Of a stretch of 64,000 bases of DNA, positions 1-9,006 are shown piece after piece. The position numbers and the translations under genes are program-made. Source of the stretch: CAXBGS01 sp963975425 (lineage in GTDB: Bacteria > Planctomycetota > Planctomycetia > Pirellulales > Pirellulaceae). The first letter of the stretch is position 1, and every line of letters starts with the position of its first letter. Location: NCBI GenBank assembly GCA_963975425.1, contig CAXBGS010000001.1, positions 124,001-188,000 on the forward strand. Reading direction: 5' to 3'. Below the pieces are notes generated by a model that ran no database searches, was not told the DNA's origin, and saw only the letters and a list, made by a program, of their open reading frames with translations.

Positions 1-1452
1 GATCCGTTCGGTTTGCTGTCGACCGAGAACGTGGCGCTGGTATCGGCGGTCACCGACGAAGGGGTCCAGAGCGAGCCGGGCGGGACGACAGACGAGAGTG
101 AATCAGAGGCGACAGTCCCGCTTGCCGACTACGAAAAACTGCTCAAGCGCGTTGACGATATCGAAGAGTCGTGGACGGCGCATCAAGAGAGTCTCGCGGA
201 AGAATCGGCCTCTAAAAAGAAGAAGTCATCGTGGAAGATGTCCGGGCGAGTCCACCTGGACAACTGGAACTTTCTCGAGAGCGATGCTGGAACCAATTTC
301 CTAGAAACTGGTGATGCAACGGATGACCCAGAAGACCGCTGGGACTTTCGTCGCATTCGGCTGGAGATTTCCGGTGACGTGCCCAACAACATGATCTTTC
401 GAACGCAGATCGATTTCAATAATCCTGCGATCGCTGAAATGAAGGATGTGTTCCTCGGATTCACGAACCTGCCCAACAATCAGACATTGCTGATCGGTAA
501 CCAAAAACGTCCGATCGGTCTGGATCACCTCAATAGCAGTCGGCACAACGTGTTCATGGAACGGCCGCTGGCGGTGGAAACATTCAACGAGGACGCGCGC
601 CGTCTTGGTATCTGTATGCACGGGCATACCGACGATTTCTCCTACGGCTGGCACTATGGTGCTTTCTTACTGGAAAACATCAATACCGACGGACGATACC
701 GTGGCGATACGCAGGAAGCCGGATTCTATGGCCGGCTGACGACAAACCCTTGGTATGACAACGTCAGCGGTGGTCGCGGTTACTATCACTTTGCACTGGT
801 CGGGTCGCTGAACAATACCGATGGCGACGGACAATCCGACGCCGACGACAACGCCAACGAAGCCAGGTTCCGTACTCGCCCGCTTGCCCGCAGCGATTCG
901 CGATGGTGGAACACGGGACGAATTGCCGGCGCCGACGAATACCAACAGTTCGGATATGAATCGATGCTGAACATCGGTTCGGTGCAAATCACCAGTGAGT
1001 ATTTCGGACAAACATTGCAGCGGGACGCCGTAGGTGGATTCGCCGGCGACGACCTGTTCTTTCACGGTGGATATATTTTTGCATCGTATTTCTTGACCGG
1101 CGAACACATACCCTACAATCGCGCACGCGGAACCATCGATCGTGTGAAACCGTTCGAGAATTTCTTCCTGGTTGACCGCTGTTGTGGCGGCACCGGATCG
1201 GGGATGGGAGCCCTGGCGATCGCCCTGCGTTACGACTACTTGGACTTGAGTGATTCGGACATTCAGGGCGGACGCGGTTGGGCCATGACGGCCGGAGTGA
1301 ATTGGTACTGGACGGCCTATTCAAAACTGCAAACGAACTTGATCTGGGGTGAAATCAACAATGCCGGTGAAGACCAAGCGCCGTCTGCGGCGACCACCGG
1401 TGTCGATGGCGATTTCACAATTCTTGGGATGCGATACATGATCGATTTCTGA
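1..1452 (+). CDS. phosphate-selective porin O/P family protein, 5' partial
   Basis: The reading frame is open at the left edge, so the true start and signal peptide lie outside the window; the first in-window start-like codon is TTG at 13. About 483 residues are visible. An acidic, coiled-coil-like stretch and a basic KKKK patch come first. They are followed by alternating beta-strand sequence typical of outer-membrane barrels (WKMSGRVHLDNWNF, RRIRLEISGDVPNNMIFRTQ). The end, ALRYDYLDLSDSDIQGGRGWAMTAG-type strands finishing in GMRYMIDF with a terminal Phe, matches OprO/OprP porins. It would be an outer-membrane channel for phosphate or other anions; the substrate is inferred from the family only. 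A small Cys-rich secreted protein follows 109 bases downstream on the same strand. Confidence 0.85.
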   Translation, partial: DPFGLLSTENVALVSAVTDEGVQSEPGGTTDESESEATVPLADYEKLLKRVDDIEESWTAHQESLAEESASKKKKSSWKMSGRVHLDNWNFLESDAGTNFLETGDATDDPEDRWDFRRIRLEISGDVPNNMIFRTQIDFNNPAIAEMKDVFLGFTNLPNNQTLLIGNQKRPIGLDHLNSSRHNVFMERPLAVETFNEDARRLGICMHGHTDDFSYGWHYGAFLLENINTDGRYRGDTQEAGFYGRLTTNPWYDNVSGGRGYYHFALVGSLNNTDGDGQSDADDNANEARFRTRPLARSDSRWWNTGRIAGADEYQQFGYESMLNIGSVQITSEYFGQTLQRDAVGGFAGDDLFFHGGYIFASYFLTGEHIPYNRARGTIDRVKPFENFFLVDRCCGGTGSGMGALAIALRYDYLDLSDSDIQGGRGWAMTAGVNWYWTAYSKLQTNLIWGEINNAGEDQAPSAATTGVDGDFTILGMRYMIDF

Positions 1453-1561
1453 TCGAGCGTCGCCAGGTACGAACCGCTCAACGAACACATCACTCATCGG
1501 ATATCTGCACACCGGTCACCTGCGTTTCGACGCAGTGCCGTCGAACAAAGGAATGTAATCG

Positions 1562-2209
1562 ATGCTCACAAAATCCCATCTCAAACCAAAATCCGCAGTG
1601 TTGATCGCGTTGGTCGCGGCACTGTCGATTCACGCCACGCCGGCATCCGCGATTTTCGGCAAAAAGTTGGTCGACCAAACCGGATGCCCGTGTTTCACTT
1701 GCCCCAGCTGCAAGCACACCTGCAATTTAGAAGCGGAACTTGTCGACGCGGAAAAGGTTTGCTTTGAAACCGAGGAAAAAGTGATCTGCATTCCACGGGT
1801 CGTTTTCCCGTGGCAGAAACGTTCTGCATCGGCTTGCTGTGGTTGCACCGAGCAGCCATGCAGCCGCTGCATCCACAACGGCGCCAAGACGCGAAAAATC
1901 TGTGTACTGAAGCCAAAAAGCTATACCTGCCCCGAATGCGAATACAGTTGGTCGCCCAAAGAGAAACCATGTGCGGCAGGCTGTGCCCCATGTGCGGAGG
2001 GCTGTGGTGCAGGTGCGGAGGGCTGTGGTGCAGGTGTCTCATGTGACGCCCCTTGCGACACCATTGCCGCAAACGATCTGTCACAACACGGATTGTATGA
2101 ATATCAAATCGATGATGAATCACATCAACATCCCTGGACCGCAGCGGAACCTATCGTCAGCGAACTGCCTCAGGTCGAATCGAACCCTGTCACGCTGCAG
2201 GCGCCGTAA
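1562..2209 (+). CDS. small cysteine-rich secreted protein, unknown function
   Basis: 215 residues. The ATG at 1562 has an AAAGGA ribosome-binding site about 10 bases upstream. A hydrophobic signal peptide ends near ATPASA (residue 29), so the product is exported. The mature part is rich in Cys arranged as CPCFTCPSCKHTC, CCGCTEQPCSRC and CPEC, and carries a Gly/Cys tandem (CAEGCGAGAEGCGAG). The C-terminal 50 residues are acidic and Cys-free. The paired CxxC motifs suggest metal binding or disulfide cross-linking; no known domain is recognised. It sits directly behind the porin gene and is followed by a strong intrinsic terminator, so the two may share a transcript. Confidence 0.7.
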   Translation: MLTKSHLKPKSAVLIALVAALSIHATPASAIFGKKLVDQTGCPCFTCPSCKHTCNLEAELVDAEKVCFETEEKVICIPRVVFPWQKRSASACCGCTEQPCSRCIHNGAKTRKICVLKPKSYTCPECEYSWSPKEKPCAAGCAPCAEGCGAGAEGCGAGVSCDAPCDTIAANDLSQHGLYEYQIDDESHQHPWTAAEPIVSELPQVESNPVTLQAP

Positions 2210-2257
2210 GGACATCGATTCACACTGTGATCACGGCGTTTGCCCCACGCCGCGAAT

Positions 2258-2297
2258 CAGCCTTGTCGGCGCACGCGTCGACAAGGCTGTTTTTTTT
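2258..2297 (+). terminator. Rho-independent terminator
   Basis: A perfect 11-bp stem (CAGCCTTGTCG at 2258-2268 pairing with CGACAAGGCTG at 2279-2289) with a 10-base loop is followed directly by eight T residues. It lies 48 bases after the stop of the Cys-rich protein gene and would end that transcript before the esterase gene. Confidence 0.9.
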
Positions 2298-2470
2298 GGT
2301 CCGCCACGTCACTGCCTTTCCGGCTAACATGTGTGCCTGCTGTTGAAACCAACATCAGCGACGGGCCGCACGACTGCGATGCATTCATCGGCGACAGACG
2401 CGTCACCGTTTGCCTTGATGCAATAGCGCCAGCGTACTGGTTTAGCGAATCCCCTGTGCCGGATCCAATC

Positions 2471-3421
2471 ATGAATAGAATTGTGGCGTTGTGTTTGTTT
2501 TTTTGCGTATTGAATCTTAGTGTTGCGATGCGTTGCGCGGCAGACGCAACACGACCGGGCCCATCGATCCAGTGGGTCAATGAGCCATCGGAAAAACAAC
2601 TGCCGCTGCCGCCGCGGACCCAGCACTTGACGTTCCACAGCGACCTTGTCGACAAAGACATCGGGTATTGCATTTACTTGCCACCGGACTACGACAGAAA
2701 CACGTCGACTCGCTATCCCGTGATTTACAACTTGCACGGAAACGGCGGGAACGAATTCACTTCGCTCGATTCGGTCGCTTTGCTGGACAAACAAATCAAC
2801 GCTGGCACCGTCCCGCCGATGATCATGGTATTGGCCAACGGCGGTCACAGCACTTTCTATAAGGACAGTGCGGATGGACGTTTTCCGATCGAGTCAATTT
2901 TTATCACCGAGTTCATCCCGCATATCGATGGCACGTACCGAACGATTGCCGATCGAAGCGGACGATGCATCGAAGGTTTCTCGATGGGCGGACGCGGGGC
3001 GACTCGGTTGGCGGTGAAATATCCCCACCTTTTCTGTTCGTTGTTTTGCCAAGCCGGAAACGTTCCCCATCTGCTGGAAACCTATGACAACACACCGACC
3101 GCTAAGCGTCGGCAATTGCTATTGGGTCCAGATCGAGATAACTGGCAAGAGGATGACGTGTATGCCGTATCGACAAAGAACAAAGCAAAACTGAAAACGC
3201 TGAGAATCCAAATTGCCTGCGGCACCAAAGACGGCGGGCACCTTTCGACGGTGCGAGACTTTCACGAACACCTAAAGAAGTTAGGCATCGACCATACCTA
3301 TCTCGAACTGGAAAATCTTGCGCACAAACGCACCGAGATGATGCGCCGATTGGAACCCCTTTGGTTTTCATATCATGTACAGTCGCTTCGGGACAGCGGT
3401 GCGTTATCGGGCAAAAATTAA
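2471..3421 (+). CDS. secreted esterase D/feruloyl-esterase-like alpha/beta hydrolase
   Basis: 316 residues from the ATG at 2471. The frame is open further upstream to 2240, but that part covers the terminator and has no signal peptide, whereas MNRIVALCLFFCVLNLSVAM is a good one. The body resembles the putative-esterase family (Pfam Esterase): YPVIYNLHGNGGNE forms the oxyanion region and GFSMGG near residue 170 carries the nucleophile serine. The late Asp and the His in ENLAHKR are the likely rest of the triad. It probably hydrolyses ester bonds on polysaccharide substituents in the periplasm or outside the cell; the substrate is unknown. The sulfatase fusion starts 80 bases downstream on the same strand, so joint use on a sulfated, acylated glycan is plausible. 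Confidence 0.75.
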   Translation: MNRIVALCLFFCVLNLSVAMRCAADATRPGPSIQWVNEPSEKQLPLPPRTQHLTFHSDLVDKDIGYCIYLPPDYDRNTSTRYPVIYNLHGNGGNEFTSLDSVALLDKQINAGTVPPMIMVLANGGHSTFYKDSADGRFPIESIFITEFIPHIDGTYRTIADRSGRCIEGFSMGGRGATRLAVKYPHLFCSLFCQAGNVPHLLETYDNTPTAKRRQLLLGPDRDNWQEDDVYAVSTKNKAKLKTLRIQIACGTKDGGHLSTVRDFHEHLKKLGIDHTYLELENLAHKRTEMMRRLEPLWFSYHVQSLRDSGALSGKN

Positions 3422-3501
3422 AGATGCGCCTCGGGCGGTTTCACATTCCCGTCCTTCATTGGGTACGATAGGGCTTCCCGCCACAACCGGAGTCCTACCT
3501 G

Positions 3502-6500
3502 ATGCGCATCTCTGCGACCTTGCTTGCTACTTTTGTCATCTTGCTATGCCACAGTCCCTCGCTGAAAGGCAATTCGGCAGACCCCCAAAAGCGTCCGAAC
3601 ATCGTTTTTATCCTGACGGACAATCAGGGTGCTTGGACCTTGGGTTGCTACGGCAATCCTGAAATCCGTTCGCCGAATATTGACCGCTTGGCCGAAAACG
3701 GCGTGTTATTTACCCAAGCCTATGCGTCCAACCCTGTTTGCTCGCCGACGCGGGCAACCTACCTGACCGGATTGGTTCCCTCACAGCATGGCGTTCACTC
3801 GTTCCTTAGTGGCGGAGCGATGCAAACGGGGCCAGGCGCGCACTCATCGTTGGACGAGTTCACCTCGCTGCCGCAAGTACTGCGGAGCGCCGGATACGCC
3901 TGTGGCTTGGTCGGCAAGTGGCATCTTGGCGGGAACCTGAAACCGCAAGAAGGGCTCGATGACTATTGGATCACGATGCCGCATGGCGGAACCAGCACGT
4001 TCTACGACGCTCAGATCATCGAAGACGGTGAAATTCGCAAGGAACCGACGTACCTGACCGACTTTTGGACCGAACACGCGACCAAGTTCATCGATCAACA
4101 GGCCGGACAAGAGAAGCCGTTCTTTCTATTCCTAGCGTACAACGGACCCTATGCACTCAGTCGACTGTTGCTGCGAGAGGGTCAGAACCGACACGCGGAA
4201 TACTATTCGGACAAACCGATGCTTTCGTTTTCACGCGAGCCGACGCATCCGTGGCAGTACAGCAATCGCGATTACGCGAACAACCCCGACGCCATGCGGC
4301 GCGTGGCAACGGAAGTCAGCGGTGTGGACGATGGCGTCGGTGCCGTTATGAAAGCGCTCGAGAAAAACGGAATTAGCGACAACACGCTGGTCATCTATGC
4401 CGCCGACCAAGGCTGGGTGGGCGGTCACGGCGGTTTCTTTGGGATGGGCGATCACACGCGGCCCTCGACGGCGCGCGACGGCATGATGTTGGTTCCAACG
4501 ATTTGGCATCACCCGCCGAAAATTGCCAAAGGTGTCCGCAGTGACCATATGGTGACGAACTATGACTTCATGCCAACGCTGCTGAACTACCTGGGCCTTG
4601 GTGACAAGATGCCGACATCGCCTCCGTCGCCCGGCAAAGATTACTCACCCGTCTTGACCCAAAAAGACGTCGACTCGGTTCCAGCCGTACGCCCGGTGTT
4701 CTACGAGTACGAAGACCTGCGCTGCGTGCGGACCAGCCGATACAAGTACGTCCATCGGCATCCCAATGGACCGCACGAGCTTTACGACATGCTCGACGAT
4801 CCACAGGAATTCAACAACTTGGCCGACAGCGCCGATCACGCCTCGATCCGCGGCGAATTGAAACAACAAATCGACGATTTCTTTGGCCGATACTCATTGC
4901 CAAAGTATGACATGTGGAACGGCGGCGGATCACAGGCTCGCATTCACAGTGGGGTGGACGAAGAGTTGGCGCAACTCGCTTCGGTCAGTCCACCAGATCC
5001 GCCCACCGACTTTGAACCGATGGACCTAAAGGTTCCCGATGGCTACACGGTCGAACTGGTGGCTGCACCTCCGTTGGTGACGCATCCAACGATGGGCTGT
5101 TTCGACGACGTCGGCAATCTGTACGTTTGCAACAATTCTGGCGTAAACCTAAAGAACGATGAACTGGAAGAACAACTGCCCAACGCGATCTACAAACTGA
5201 TCGATAGTGATAAGGATGGTCGATTCGACCGCAGAACCGTCTTTGCAGACAAAATGACATTTCCAATGGGCGGTGCTTGGCACCAAGGTTCACTGTACGT
5301 CGCCTCACCGCCGCATATCTGGCGACTGACCGATCACGACGGTGACGGAATCGCAGATGAGCGCAAAGCAATTGCCGAAAAATTCGGGTTCAACGGAAAC
5401 GCGGCCAGTATCCATGGGTGCTTCTTTGGCCCCGACGGACGTTTGTACTGGACCGATGGTTATCACGGTCATGAATTCCGCGATGAACAAGGCAATATCA
5501 CCAGTTCCCGCGAAGGTTCGTACATTTTCTCATGCTTGCCCAGCGGCGAAGACGTCCGCATCCATTGTGGCGGCGGAATGGACAACCCGGTTGAAATCGA
5601 CTTTACCGACGCGGGAGACATGCTGGGTACGGTCAACATCATGTACCACCGTCCGCGTGTGGATGCCTTTACCCATTGGCTGCACGGCGGCGCATACCCT
5701 CACCGCGAAAAAGTACTGAAAGAAATCAAGACGACCGGTCCGGTGCTGGGGCCGGTTCATCGATTCGGACACGTCGCGGTCTCCGGTGCAACGCGGTACC
5801 GCAGTGGGACAATGGACCACCGTTGGCGAGACAATTTCTTTGCCACGTTCTTCAATAGTGGCAAAGTTGCTCGCTTAGAGCTGTCTCGGTCGGGTTCAAC
5901 ATTTGAAGCGATCCAACATGAGTTTGTGTCGTGCGATGACTCGGAATTTCATCCGACGGATGTGATCGAGGATGCCGACGGCAGCCTGCTAGTGATCGAT
6001 ACCGGTGGATGGTTTTACCACGGTTGCCCTACCTCACAATTCGCCAAGCCCGAACTGCTTGGTGGAATCTACCGGATCCGGCGAGAGGGGATGACAACGC
6101 TGGTCGATCCCCGCGGCGAACGGCTGGATTGGTCCACAATGCCCGTGACCGAATTGATGAAACACATGCACGACACCCGGCGAGTGGTTCGCGAACATGC
6201 AATCAATGAGTGTGTCCGGCGTGGCGAATCGATCCTGCCAACGATCAAGACGATGATCACCGTCGCCAGGGGCGACATTCGCGTCCGGAACAATCTCGTG
6301 TGGGCACTGACTCGCATGATGCAGGACAAAAAAACAGCCAACGCAGCCGGCGAGGTCATCAAGGTCGCACTGAGTGATTACGTTCCAGCAATTCGCCAAG
6401 CCGCATGCCGCAGTTTCGGATTCAGTGCGGGAACCGTCGATCCTGATGCCGTGATTGAGCTGTTACGAGATGCCGACCCCGGCGTCCGACGCGAGGCAGC

Positions 6501-8046
6501 GGCAACACTTGGACGAATCGGCGACGTGCGTGCGGTCAAACCTTTGGCCGAGGCGCTGGGTCGTGAAATGGACCGCAGCGAAGAACACGCCGTGATCTAT
6601 GCGTTGATTGAAATCGATCAACCACAAGCCTTAGTCGTCGCGCTCAACGACATGGCCGGAACACCTCGCGCCGACACGAACCGCATGCGTCGCGCGATGA
6701 CTGCGTTTGATCAAATGTCCGTCGATGTCTTGCAACCGGAACAAGTCATTGCGGGATTGGAATCGGATGACCCTCAATGGCAAACCGCTGCCCTGGACAT
6801 CCTCGCTCGTCGGACACAGTGGCACGACGTTGCGAAAGGGTCACTGAAATCACGGTTATCGGATCCAGCGAAGATGCAAAGCCAGCCTGACATTACAAAA
6901 TTGTTGATCGCCAGATATGCGGACGATTCCGAATTGGCGGCAGAGATTGGTCGCATACTCGCAACAACCCAAGATAGCGAATTACAAACGCTGATCCTCG
7001 CGGCGATCACTTCAGCGGACTCACCGCCGCTTCATCCGACCTGGGAACAACCTCTGCGCCAGCTTGTCTCCAATCGTTCGGGACCGAATCGACAAGCTGC
7101 CATCACGGCGATTGCATCGATCAACACCGACGCGTTCAACGAGCAACTGGAATCCATCGGCGGCGATTCTTCATCGGATGCGCTGCTTCGAGTTTCAGCA
7201 CTGGCTGCGGTGCAAAACTCATCGGGAGAACTCAGTGATGCTACTTTCGAATTGCTTCGCGACTTCGCTAGCGACGCAACGCAACCGGCGGCCTCGCTCA
7301 ACGCGGTTCAACTGATCGCCGCGTCGAAATTGAAATCCTCGCGACTTCAAAAACTCGCCCCTCTGGTCGCAACAGCCAACCCGCTGCAATTGCGAGAACT
7401 TGTCCGTTGTTTCGGACGCTCGCGCGACCCGAAAACGATCGAAACGTTCTTGGCGTCTCTGAAACAGGCCAAATCGTTTCTCTCGCTGGCGCCCAACGAG
7501 CTATCGGATGCGATCAAACGATATCCACAAGAAATGTTGCCGCAGGCGAATCAGCTGCTTGATCGCTTGTCGGCACATCAATCCGAAAAGGCCGCTCGGT
7601 TGACAATGCTGTCGACACAATTGGCGAGCGGCGATGCCGTCAGAGGACGGGCAGTGTTCTTTTCCGAAAAAGCCAAATGCAGTTCGTGCCATCGCATCGG
7701 TGAGCAGGGCAACCGCGTGGGACCGGAGCTGACTAGAATCGGATCCAACCGCAGTGTGAATGATCTGCTGGAATCGGTTGTGTTTCCATCGGCTAGTATC
7801 GTGCGTGACTACGACACCTTTCAAGTGCTGACCGAAGACGGGCGTGTGCTTTCCGGTTTGATGGATTCCGATTCGAGCAATGAACTGGTAATCCAACAAG
7901 CTAGCGGCGAAAAAGTCACCGTGAAACGTGATGAGATCGAAGACATCGCCACGATGCCAACGTCATTGATGCCCAGTGCGTTGGACGAGACGCTTTCAGG
8001 TCAAGAACTAGCGGACGTCGTGACCTATCTGAAAAGTCTTCGTTGA
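3502..8046 (+). CDS. sulfatase - PVC dehydrogenase - HEAT repeat - cytochrome c fusion
   Basis: 1514 residues with an N-terminal signal peptide. Residues about 30-470 are an S1 sulfatase: RPNIVFILTDNQG, the formylglycine site CSPTR (Cys80), VGKWHLG, and a C-terminal ELYDMLDDPQEFNNLAD stretch. Residues about 505-870 are a membrane-bound-dehydrogenase beta-propeller common in planctomycetes (LKVPDGYTVELVAAPP). About 890-1340 is helical HEAT-like repeat (DPGVRREAAATLGRIGD). The end is a c-type cytochrome with CSSCH at 1393-1397, GPELT and an MPSAL segment that may give the axial Met. The heme site needs export and a heme lyase; the sulfatase needs formylglycine-generating enzyme. In the sulfatase metal site the usual DD is DN. 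These parts are normally separate proteins; no stop or frameshift separates them here. Confidence 0.9.
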   Translation: MRISATLLATFVILLCHSPSLKGNSADPQKRPNIVFILTDNQGAWTLGCYGNPEIRSPNIDRLAENGVLFTQAYASNPVCSPTRATYLTGLVPSQHGVHSFLSGGAMQTGPGAHSSLDEFTSLPQVLRSAGYACGLVGKWHLGGNLKPQEGLDDYWITMPHGGTSTFYDAQIIEDGEIRKEPTYLTDFWTEHATKFIDQQAGQEKPFFLFLAYNGPYALSRLLLREGQNRHAEYYSDKPMLSFSREPTHPWQYSNRDYANNPDAMRRVATEVSGVDDGVGAVMKALEKNGISDNTLVIYAADQGWVGGHGGFFGMGDHTRPSTARDGMMLVPTIWHHPPKIAKGVRSDHMVTNYDFMPTLLNYLGLGDKMPTSPPSPGKDYSPVLTQKDVDSVPAVRPVFYEYEDLRCVRTSRYKYVHRHPNGPHELYDMLDDPQEFNNLADSADHASIRGELKQQIDDFFGRYSLPKYDMWNGGGSQARIHSGVDEELAQLASVSPPDPPTDFEPMDLKVPDGYTVELVAAPPLVTHPTMGCFDDVGNLYVCNNSGVNLKNDELEEQLPNAIYKLIDSDKDGRFDRRTVFADKMTFPMGGAWHQGSLYVASPPHIWRLTDHDGDGIADERKAIAEKFGFNGNAASIHGCFFGPDGRLYWTDGYHGHEFRDEQGNITSSREGSYIFSCLPSGEDVRIHCGGGMDNPVEIDFTDAGDMLGTVNIMYHRPRVDAFTHWLHGGAYPHREKVLKEIKTTGPVLGPVHRFGHVAVSGATRYRSGTMDHRWRDNFFATFFNSGKVARLELSRSGSTFEAIQHEFVSCDDSEFHPTDVIEDADGSLLVIDTGGWFYHGCPTSQFAKPELLGGIYRIRREGMTTLVDPRGERLDWSTMPVTELMKHMHDTRRVVREHAINECVRRGESILPTIKTMITVARGDIRVRNNLVWALTRMMQDKKTANAAGEVIKVALSDYVPAIRQAACRSFGFSAGTVDPDAVIELLRDADPGVRREAAATLGRIGDVRAVKPLAEALGREMDRSEEHAVIYALIEIDQPQALVVALNDMAGTPRADTNRMRRAMTAFDQMSVDVLQPEQVIAGLESDDPQWQTAALDILARRTQWHDVAKGSLKSRLSDPAKMQSQPDITKLLIARYADDSELAAEIGRILATTQDSELQTLILAAITSADSPPLHPTWEQPLRQLVSNRSGPNRQAAITAIASINTDAFNEQLESIGGDSSSDALLRVSALAAVQNSSGELSDATFELLRDFASDATQPAASLNAVQLIAASKLKSSRLQKLAPLVATANPLQLRELVRCFGRSRDPKTIETFLASLKQAKSFLSLAPNELSDAIKRYPQEMLPQANQLLDRLSAHQSEKAARLTMLSTQLASGDAVRGRAVFFSEKAKCSSCHRIGEQGNRVGPELTRIGSNRSVNDLLESVVFPSASIVRDYDTFQVLTEDGRVLSGLMDSDSSNELVIQQASGEKVTVKRDEIEDIATMPTSLMPSALDETLSGQELADVVTYLKSLR

Positions 8047-8054
8047 ACCGCAGA

Positions 8055-8963
8055 CTAAAGTGTTCCATCGTCGGCCTGTCCGCAATTGGCCTCGTCGACG
8101 TCGCGTTCGATTTGGATCGTCGCATGGCCGATATTGAATCGATGATGCAAGGATTCTGCAGTGTTCCGCAGCAGTTCATCGTCGTTGGTGCCTGACGGTT
8201 TGACCAAGTGCACTGTCAAAGCAACCTCCGTCGTGCTCATGGCCCAAACATGAACGTCGTGAACGTCTGTCACGCCGGGCAGTTGTTCGAGGAATTGATG
8301 AATTGCGTCGATATCGATTCCCGATGGAACGGCTTGCAACGCCAAATTCAGTGACTCTTTCAATAAGCCCCACGTTCCGATCAAAATCACAACGGCAATC
8401 ACCAAACTGGTCGTCGGGTCGATCCATAGCCAACCCGTCCATGCGATCAAGATTCCTGCAACGACCACCCCCAGCGATAGCAGTGCGTCGGCCGCCATGT
8501 GTAAGTACGCGCCGCGAATGTTCAAATCGTTATCACGCCCTCGCAAGAAGAGCAGGGCAGTGACGGTATTGATGACGACCCCGATACCCGCAACCACGAT
8601 CACAACCGTGGCTGGAACCTCGCTGGGTTCCGCAAGTCGCCCAATCGCCTCCCAGGCAATTGCACCGACGGCAATCATCAGGATGAGCGCGTTAAATAAC
8701 GCCGCGAGAATCGTCGAACCACGCCAGCCATAGGTGCGATCGCGACTCGGTGCGACTTTCGACAGCGCGTATCCGCCCCAAGCAATCAATAATCCTAAAA
8801 CATCACTCAGGTTATGTCCGGCGTCAGCAAGCAACGCCAACGAGTTCGCCCACCAGCCATAACTGGCTTCGATGGCAACGAAGATCAGGTTCAGCGCGAC
8901 GCCAATTGCAAACGCCCACCCGTAATTTGCCGGCGTGTGGTCGTGATGGGCACAGCGATGCAT
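8055..8963 (-). CDS. cation diffusion facilitator (CDF) efflux transporter
   Basis: 302 residues, the usual CDF length. A His-rich N-terminus (HRCAHHDH) precedes about six membrane segments. The transport-site pattern LADAGHNLSD (Asp47, His50, Asp54) and the second half-site HMAADALLSLGV are present, and the C-terminal cytosolic domain (VTDVHDVHVWAMSTTEVALTVHL) closes it. It most likely exports Zn, Cd or Co from the cytoplasm in exchange for protons, like CzcD/ZitB. It ends 8 bases from the converging fusion gene, and its start lies 43 bases behind the secretin stop on the same strand, so read-through from the secretin is possible although no functional tie is evident. Confidence 0.9.
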   Translation of the reverse strand: MHRCAHHDHTPANYGWAFAIGVALNLIFVAIEASYGWWANSLALLADAGHNLSDVLGLLIAWGGYALSKVAPSRDRTYGWRGSTILAALFNALILMIAVGAIAWEAIGRLAEPSEVPATVVIVVAGIGVVINTVTALLFLRGRDNDLNIRGAYLHMAADALLSLGVVVAGILIAWTGWLWIDPTTSLVIAVVILIGTWGLLKESLNLALQAVPSGIDIDAIHQFLEQLPGVTDVHDVHVWAMSTTEVALTVHLVKPSGTNDDELLRNTAESLHHRFNIGHATIQIERDVDEANCGQADDGTL

Positions 8964-9006
8964 GAACTACTCGTGTCGAACCGTTCGGATCATAAAGAGG
9001 ATGATT

